Below, piece by piece: positions 59,477 to 64,000 of a stretch of DNA of 64,000 bases. How positions within the stretch are numbered: position 1 is the stretch's first letter; every line of letters begins with the position of its first letter. The translations under genes and the position numbers were made by a program. Source of the DNA: Kiritimatiellia bacterium (GTDB taxonomy: Bacteria > Verrucomicrobiota > Kiritimatiellia > UBA8416 > JADHWI01); the NCBI GenBank assembly GCA_030744755.1, contig JASLPY010000008.1, positions 49,932 through 113,931 of the forward strand, read 5' to 3'. The notes beneath the pieces were generated by a model, which made no database searches, was not told where the DNA came from, and was given only the letters and a program-made list of their open reading frames with translations.

Positions 59477-62071
59477 TTATCGCCTGTCCGCGTCTCCGTT
59501 CGCCGCCAGAACCAGGTTCCCGTCTGCCAGTGTGATGCGTTGTTTGCCAACTGTAACCGCTTCGCCCGCCTTAGAGACCTTGGGCGGTGTGGTTGTCGTC
59601 GGAAAGTAACAGGTGATTTTGTGTTTTCCGAGTTTCACTGTCTGACCCTCGGCTTTACCGGTGGTGACGAGCATGACATCCTCGCCTGAGGCACCGCTGA
59701 AGTCTACCGCCACTGCGGTGCCGTCTGACATGGTCAGCGAGCTGGCCGTGCCTTTCGGCGAATGCGACCAATGCTTAGGGATTCCTTCCTTGGCTATTCC
59801 CCACGAACTGTGCTTACCCATGGTGTTGATTCTGAAGGTATTGTCAGCTTTCGATGCCATGTACCCCTGGGTCCTCGTGAGAAGCACGGTGATGACTGTG
59901 TCGTTGTTGTCTTTCCAGCGGTTGCGCCACAGGTAGAAGTGGGCGTCCGAGTCGCGGTAACAGCGGGGCAGCACATCGGCCGGGTTACGGACCTTGATAC
60001 CGGTAGGCCAGTTCACAAATGATGTTACAGCCACGTGAGGATAGGGGCTGACCGTATCGTAGGCACCGCGACTCGCATCTGCATCTTTCAGGAACTCATC
60101 ATAGTACCACTTCATGGCGGCGCGTTCGTCGTCGTGCAACGTGCCCAGCGTGTGCGCAAAGTAACCGGCACCACTGATGCCGCCTCGGCCCCAGACATTT
60201 CCTCCATAGCTCCCCCGTATTGGCCAGAAGTCGGGCTTTCCGGAGCGGACGACCGTCTGGTAGATCCACTTCAGGCCGATCATTCTTGCGTTGGGTCGTT
60301 CGACGGCACAGAAATCCTCGCCCATTGCAGTTCTCCACGCCTGGAGGGCGGTAGTGAACACGATGTGTGACGACATCGATCCCGTTCCGTCGCCTTCTTT
60401 GAAGAATCCGCCATCCCCGAACCCGTCACGCAGATTTCTGATCGTGTTCTTCTGCGCTATCTTGAGTAACCGGTCGATGCGTGACTGCTCCACCCACGGT
60501 TCACCAGTGACAGCCAGCAGGGCCAGCGACGCCCCACCAACCTGCATTCCGAAATGGTTGCTTGCCGGCGGCATGGTTCCCAGCGTGAGTGTTTCGATGT
60601 CGCCGGCTTTCTTCTCCTTCCCTGTAGAACTCTTGCCGGTGTACTCGGCTATAGCACGACCGATCTTCTCGCGTGTCGCTTTGTCCCAGCCGTCATAGCA
60701 AAGGTCGAAGCCGAGAGCATGCCATCCAAGGGAGGGTCCGGCGCGTAGCGGACCCCCGGGACCAATGAAGCTGTACCGGTCGTCACGGTCCCGCTTGCCC
60801 GCAAGTGAAGCCTCGAAACACTTCCTGCCGAATTCGGCATACTTCTTGTCTCCAGTCAGCTGGTACAGCAATCCATACCCCGCCGCATGGCCGATCGTGA
60901 ACGCCCCTGGCTTGTCGAGAACGGTGTTTCTGTATCCCCCGCCCATGTAGGCATGGGTGGCATCGCTGAACACGGTTGTCATACTTTCTCCGTCGGAGCC
61001 GTTCAGGAGATATCGCAATCGTTTCAGTATGGCCATTCCTTCGGGCGTCTTCATCTTTTCACGTAGAGCCGGCAGGTCACTCTTGCGGAAGAGGAGACGA
61101 GGGTGCTCGCCCGGCGCAGGTGATTCAAATCCTTTCACTGCAGCGAACCAGGGTCGCGGATCTGCCCTGGTCTCGTACCTGGTCACTCCTTCTTGTACTT
61201 TGCCGTCGAAGCTTCCCTTGACGGTTACATCGGGCTTCCCTTCGATCTTGACGGTGAGATCGTAGCTGCCGACCAGGTGTTCATCATAGATGTGGCCGTC
61301 AATATCGAAGACGTAAGTGCATGGCTCCGTGTCCAGTGTTTCAGCGGGAACGGCAACATTGGCGGCGAAGCGGTACTTCTCTGCGGTAACCGTGTTACCT
61401 TCAACGGTGAAGCCCTTGCGATCGACGGCGTTGAATTTCTTGTCCATCGTGGCGTGAGCAGTGGACACAAGCTTGCCCTTTTCCATGCCGAGGTAAAGGA
61501 TCATGCAGCGGTCGCCGAACTTGGGCGGGCCTCCGACAAGTGCGCCCTGCATGTTGCAGGTGAGCGTAAAGGGCTCGGGTAACGGGGGCTGTTCCTTCAG
61601 TTTTGACGTCGCCTGCAGAATGCCTTGTTTAGGGAAGTTCTGTGCCGTCTCATCTTTCGAGTTGACGGTCAAGATTTCATAGGCCCCCTTCATTTTGCCG
61701 TCTTCAACCATTGCGTCGAACGCGATTTCGATTGTATAGCTCCTGTGATCCCTGGGAACCCAGAGATCTGGTGTCATATTCATGACGACTCGGCCCTGCA
61801 TCTTGCCTTCGACAATCGGCGCTCCCGAGAGATCGCCGTAGTACCAGCTTCGGTTGTACGTCTTGCCACCGTCGCGGGCAGGATCGCGCGAGCTGCCCAC
61901 CGCGGTAATCCACTTGCCGTTCCTTTCCGAAGCATAGATGTACATCGGTTTCGTCTGGTTGCGGAAGACACCGTCCAAGATCAGGGTCCAGCGCTGTTCC
62001 GGGGCGCCGTTCACGATTTGCGGGACCATCACGCCCAACAGGACTCCGAGCAATAGCATCTTCATTCTCAT
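59477..62071 (-). CDS. Exported heparinase/lyase-like protein with duplicated N-terminal beta domain
   Basis: 864 residues, signal peptide MLLLGVLLGVMVPQIVNGAP. Residues 25-300 form two similar beta-rich modules (WTLILDGVFRNQTKPMYIYA; FTLTCNMQGALVGGPPKFGD) each ending in a GSYDLT/GAYEILT strand. From about 320 it matches the protein at 17385-19127: GEHPRLLFRKSDLPALREKM, GYGLLYQLTGDKKYAEFGRK, ASNHFGMQVGGASLALLAVT, FGDGGFFKEGDGTGSMSSHI, and the FSGASGEDVMLVTTGKAEGQ C-terminal part. It is therefore a paralogue with an added binding region. A polysaccharide lyase or hydrolase role is inferred from the toroid fold; the exact family is uncertain. Confidence 0.75.
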   Translation of the reverse strand: MRMKMLLLGVLLGVMVPQIVNGAPEQRWTLILDGVFRNQTKPMYIYASERNGKWITAVGSSRDPARDGGKTYNRSWYYGDLSGAPIVEGKMQGRVVMNMTPDLWVPRDHRSYTIEIAFDAMVEDGKMKGAYEILTVNSKDETAQNFPKQGILQATSKLKEQPPLPEPFTLTCNMQGALVGGPPKFGDRCMILYLGMEKGKLVSTAHATMDKKFNAVDRKGFTVEGNTVTAEKYRFAANVAVPAETLDTEPCTYVFDIDGHIYDEHLVGSYDLTVKIEGKPDVTVKGSFDGKVQEGVTRYETRADPRPWFAAVKGFESPAPGEHPRLLFRKSDLPALREKMKTPEGMAILKRLRYLLNGSDGESMTTVFSDATHAYMGGGYRNTVLDKPGAFTIGHAAGYGLLYQLTGDKKYAEFGRKCFEASLAGKRDRDDRYSFIGPGGPLRAGPSLGWHALGFDLCYDGWDKATREKIGRAIAEYTGKSSTGKEKKAGDIETLTLGTMPPASNHFGMQVGGASLALLAVTGEPWVEQSRIDRLLKIAQKNTIRNLRDGFGDGGFFKEGDGTGSMSSHIVFTTALQAWRTAMGEDFCAVERPNARMIGLKWIYQTVVRSGKPDFWPIRGSYGGNVWGRGGISGAGYFAHTLGTLHDDERAAMKWYYDEFLKDADASRGAYDTVSPYPHVAVTSFVNWPTGIKVRNPADVLPRCYRDSDAHFYLWRNRWKDNNDTVITVLLTRTQGYMASKADNTFRINTMGKHSSWGIAKEGIPKHWSHSPKGTASSLTMSDGTAVAVDFSGASGEDVMLVTTGKAEGQTVKLGKHKITCYFPTTTTPPKVSKAGEAVTVGKQRITLADGNLVLAANGDADRR

Positions 62072-62637
62072 GGTTCCGATCCTCTCTCGATTTCCTTCCG
62101 TGAAGGGGATGATGAAACATTCCTACGCACGACACGAACGTTCACCAACTTGACAAACAACTCTACCACACGGTTGCGATGTCTCAAGGGCCTGATTGCG
62201 TATTTGCGATGCCCGATTGCGTTCTCCTTCGTTAGAGCTATTAAAGGAGCGGTTCTAATCAATGATGCTGTGTTGCGATACGGGAAATGAGGAATACTGA
62301 CAAAGAAATAGGAATTCCTGTGTTCAGGCGGCGATAATGCCTGGCTAGAGGGATGGGGCAGTCGGCCTGGAATTGGTAGAACGTGTGAGTGAGGCGATGC
62401 GGTGAGACCGGACGCTACCTTATCGCACTCCCACTGTAATAAATGTGTGCTCCAAACAACCTGTGAGGCGGGTAGGTGCGAGTACCGACGTGCGCAGTTC
62501 TGCAATCTATATCGTTGAGCCGTCAACGACAGAGACTGCTCCTTTACCGGCTAATAATGCCGGAAAGGATAGGTTTCGTTCTTTCTACAGCATGTGGGCA
62601 TTGAGCATCCACGGCGACTGAGTAAGGCGGAAGGTGT
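62072..62637. other. Gene-free region
   Basis: No gene with recognisable content. It holds the promoter side of the heparinase-like gene and the 32-bp motif at 62235-62266. Two short similar stretches (TGCGATGTCTCAAGGGCCTG; TTTGCGATGCCCGATTGCG) near 62175-62220 give an irregular, repeat-like look. Confidence 0.5.
62235..62266. repeat. 32-bp motif, inverted partner of 53581-53612
   Basis: Starts GAGCTATTA, ends GCGGTTCTAATCAATGAT; the five central bases differ most from the partner copy 8.6 kb away. Confidence 0.8.
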
Positions 62638-62658
62638 TTGCCGGGACAAGACCCAATC

Positions 62659-62898
62659 TCAATCGCCTGGCAAGTGGCCGAAGGCTTCGCGGGCGAGGCG
62701 GCGGATCTTGGGGTCTCGGCGGAGTTTGGCGAGGGCGCGTTTTTCGATCATCTGAACGTAGTTGCGGGGGAGGATGCGGTCTGTGAGGCCGTCGTCCCAG
62801 AACAGAAGGGCAACTTCTTCGAGCTTGAGCACCGGGCCGGCTCCAGATACGACACGTGATTCTGACGACCGATCACGAAGACTGTTATTAAGAGTCAA
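62659..62898 (-). pseudogene. Fragment resembling the C-terminus (region 4) of a sigma-70-type factor
   Basis: The minus-strand frame reads VLKLEEVALLFWDDGLTDRI, then YVQMIEKRALAKLRRDPKIR, ending RLAREAFGHLPGD. The pattern LEEVA...VxQIExRALxKLR is that of the helix-turn-helix of sigma region 4.2, with a longer insert between helices than usual. The first 20 residues look unrelated and the upstream side is IS3 sequence, so it appears to be the tail of a gene cut by an insertion element. It could also be a short genuine protein of another helix-turn-helix family. Confidence 0.4.
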
Positions 62899-63166
62899 GC
62901 CACTGTATATTGAGCCGGGAAGTCCATGGGAGAACGGGTATATCGAAAGCTCTCATGACAAGTTCCGGGACGAACTGCTTAATGGTGAGCTGTTCGACAC
63001 GATGTGGGAGGTATAGGTGCTCGTGGAGCAATGGCGCAGCGAGTACAACACGTTCAGGCCGCACAGCGCCCTCGGGTACCGGCCGCCGGCACCCGAGGCA
63101 TGGGAGGCATTGCCTCCCGTCTCTGCCCTAAGGCCAGCTGTGAACTTTGCGCTTCTTGCATCATGA
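62893..63166 (+). pseudogene. IS3-family transposase (OrfB) remnant with in-frame stop
   Basis: The end of an IS3-type integrase core: LYIEPGSPWENGYIESSHDK, FRDELLNGELFDTMWEV, then an in-frame TAG (63014-63016), then VLVEQWRSEYNTFRPHSALG, YRPPAPEAWEALPP to a TGA at 63164-63166. The frame is the same on both sides of the TAG, so it is a nonsense mutation. Glu in YIES is the last DDE residue; the upstream two-thirds are missing. No terminal repeats found. Confidence 0.75.
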
Positions 63167-63316
63167 GTGGTATCACTATAGGGGGCAGGTCAGGGACACA
63201 GAGCGGATATCTGGCAAACAGCACCGATTTCAGGAACTGCGGATAGCTTAATGGGTACGGTGAGTCAGGTTAAGGGATTGAAGAACGAAAAAATTGTAAC
63301 ATACCTGCTTACGAAA

Positions 63317-63320
63317 GGAG
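63317..63320 (+). promoter_or_regulatory. Ribosome binding site of the last gene
   Basis: GGAG lies one base before an ATG at 63322 but seven before the in-frame ATG at 63328, so the latter is chosen. Confidence 0.6.
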
Positions 63321-63327
63321 TATGTCT

Positions 63328-64000
63328 ATGTGCCAGAAGATTCTGCTGGTAGTTGCTGCTTTGGCGTTTGGATGTTCAGCCGGTGTGCTGGGTGTGGAAA
63401 CTGAGCAGTGGGACATTTTCGAGTTGACATTGAAGGGGCCATCGGACGGCAACCCTTTTGCCGATGTCAGGTTCAGCGCTGAGTTCAGACGGAAAGATGA
63501 GGTCTTTAAGCCGGAAGGGTTTTATGACGGCAACGGCATTTACAAGGTTCGGTTCATGCCCGACGCAGCCGGCAACTGGACTTATGTGACGAGGAGTAAT
63601 CGCAAGGATCTGGACGGAAAGAAGGGCCACTTCACCTGTACGAAGGCCCGGTCGGGTAATCATGGGCCTGTGCGGGTGCACAATACGTTTCACTTTGCCT
63701 ACGCGGACGGCACGGCTTACCGCCAGATAGGCACTACCTGCTACGCCTGGGTTCATCAGGGAGATGCGATGGAGGAGAAGACGCTGGCCACACTAAAAAA
63801 AGCGCCTTTTAATAAAATGCGTATGTGCATCTTTCCCAAGGATTTTGCCTACAACAAAAACGAACCGGTGTACTACGCTTACGAGGGCAAGCCGTTAAAG
63901 GACTGGGATTTTACACGCTTCAACCCGGCGTTCTGGCGCCATTTCGAAAAGCGTGTGGGGCAGTTGCGTGACATGGGGATCGAGGCCGACATCATTATCT
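63328..64000 (+). CDS. DUF5060/DUF4038 (GH140-like) exported glycosidase, 3' end outside window
   Basis: Runs off the window after 224 codons. Signal peptide KILLVVAALAFGCSAGVLG, possibly a lipoprotein because of the FGC. Residues 25-110 form a DUF5060-like beta-sandwich (DIFELTLKGPSDGNPFADVR, KPEGFYDGNGIYKVRFMPDA, GNWTYVTRSN). Then the barrel domain of the DUF4038 type starts: FAYADGTAYRQIGTTCYAWV, KTLATLKKAPFNKMRMCIFP and FWRHFEKRVGQLRDMGIEAD. DUF4038 includes GH140 apiosidase-type enzymes; DUF5060-DUF4038 combinations act on various plant or algal glycans. The catalytic residues lie beyond the window. It has its own start region after the IS3 remnant. Confidence 0.85.
   Translation, partial: MCQKILLVVAALAFGCSAGVLGVETEQWDIFELTLKGPSDGNPFADVRFSAEFRRKDEVFKPEGFYDGNGIYKVRFMPDAAGNWTYVTRSNRKDLDGKKGHFTCTKARSGNHGPVRVHNTFHFAYADGTAYRQIGTTCYAWVHQGDAMEEKTLATLKKAPFNKMRMCIFPKDFAYNKNEPVYYAYEGKPLKDWDFTRFNPAFWRHFEKRVGQLRDMGIEADIII

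Noticed and set aside
62068..62526. 152-residue minus-strand open frame
   Set aside because: It overlaps the start region of the heparinase-like gene, has no ribosome binding site and irregular composition.

Overview
The window looks like part of a genome from a PVC-type bacterium (Lentisphaerota, Kiritimatiellota, Verrucomicrobiota or Planctomycetota). This is inferred from the dense set of exported ThuA, DUF1080-like, PPC, PQQ-propeller, LamG, heparinase-like and TAT-exported Gfo/Idh/MocA proteins and from the many intergenic palindromes. I see no rRNA, tRNA or CRISPR array.

Region 1 (1-7.9 kb, + strand) is a sugar-catabolic cluster: the end of an RbsC-type ABC permease, an aldehyde dehydrogenase, a transketolase split into two genes, a type II (archaeal-type) GAPDH-like enzyme, an archaeal-type phosphoglycerate kinase, and a LarA-type nickel-pincer racemase/epimerase homologue. 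I cannot match this combination to a described pathway. I read it as import, oxidation, C2-unit transfer, conversion of an aldehyde phosphate to a hydroxyacid phosphate with ATP yield, and hydroxyacid epimerisation.

Region 2 (8-19.1 kb) holds exported carbohydrate-related proteins: a clan GH-A-like hydrolase, ThuA-DUF1080, Gfo/Idh/MocA, a HEAT-repeat protein, a sugar-phosphate isomerase-like protein, a GHL15-like lipoprotein and a heparinase-like protein. It also holds a 304-bp foldback element and a hicAB toxin-antitoxin pair beside gene relics.

Region 3 (19.3-31 kb, - strand) is a compact five-gene operon: two very large exported TPR proteins, ExbB with a Q/P-rich tail, ExbD, and a TonB-like single-pass protein whose periplasmic part is an alpha/alpha-toroid (prenyltransferase/squalene-cyclase repeats) in place of a TonB C-terminal domain. 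It is my best candidate for an energised envelope machine that is not well described.

Region 4 (31-49 kb) has further exported enzymes (GH36-like, discoidin-like, esterase, PQQ propeller, SGNH-like, ThuA, a PPC protein, a heparinase II/III-type lyase), a K+ or Na+/H+ antiporter fused to a PTS EIIA domain, and an exported tandem methyltransferase. A REP/REPIN-like palindrome family, CTGAATYC...GRATYCAG followed by CTACGGG, sits in many of the gaps.

Region 5 (49-64 kb) is more disrupted. A 5'-truncated beta-helix gene abuts a 5'-truncated Rhs/YD-repeat gene with a strange glycine-rich tail. Then come a receptor-like metallophosphoesterase, a GH141-like beta-helix protein, an esterase cut off before its catalytic serine, a second heparinase-like paralogue, IS3 and sigma-factor relics, and the start of a DUF5060/DUF4038 (GH140-like) protein that runs off the window.
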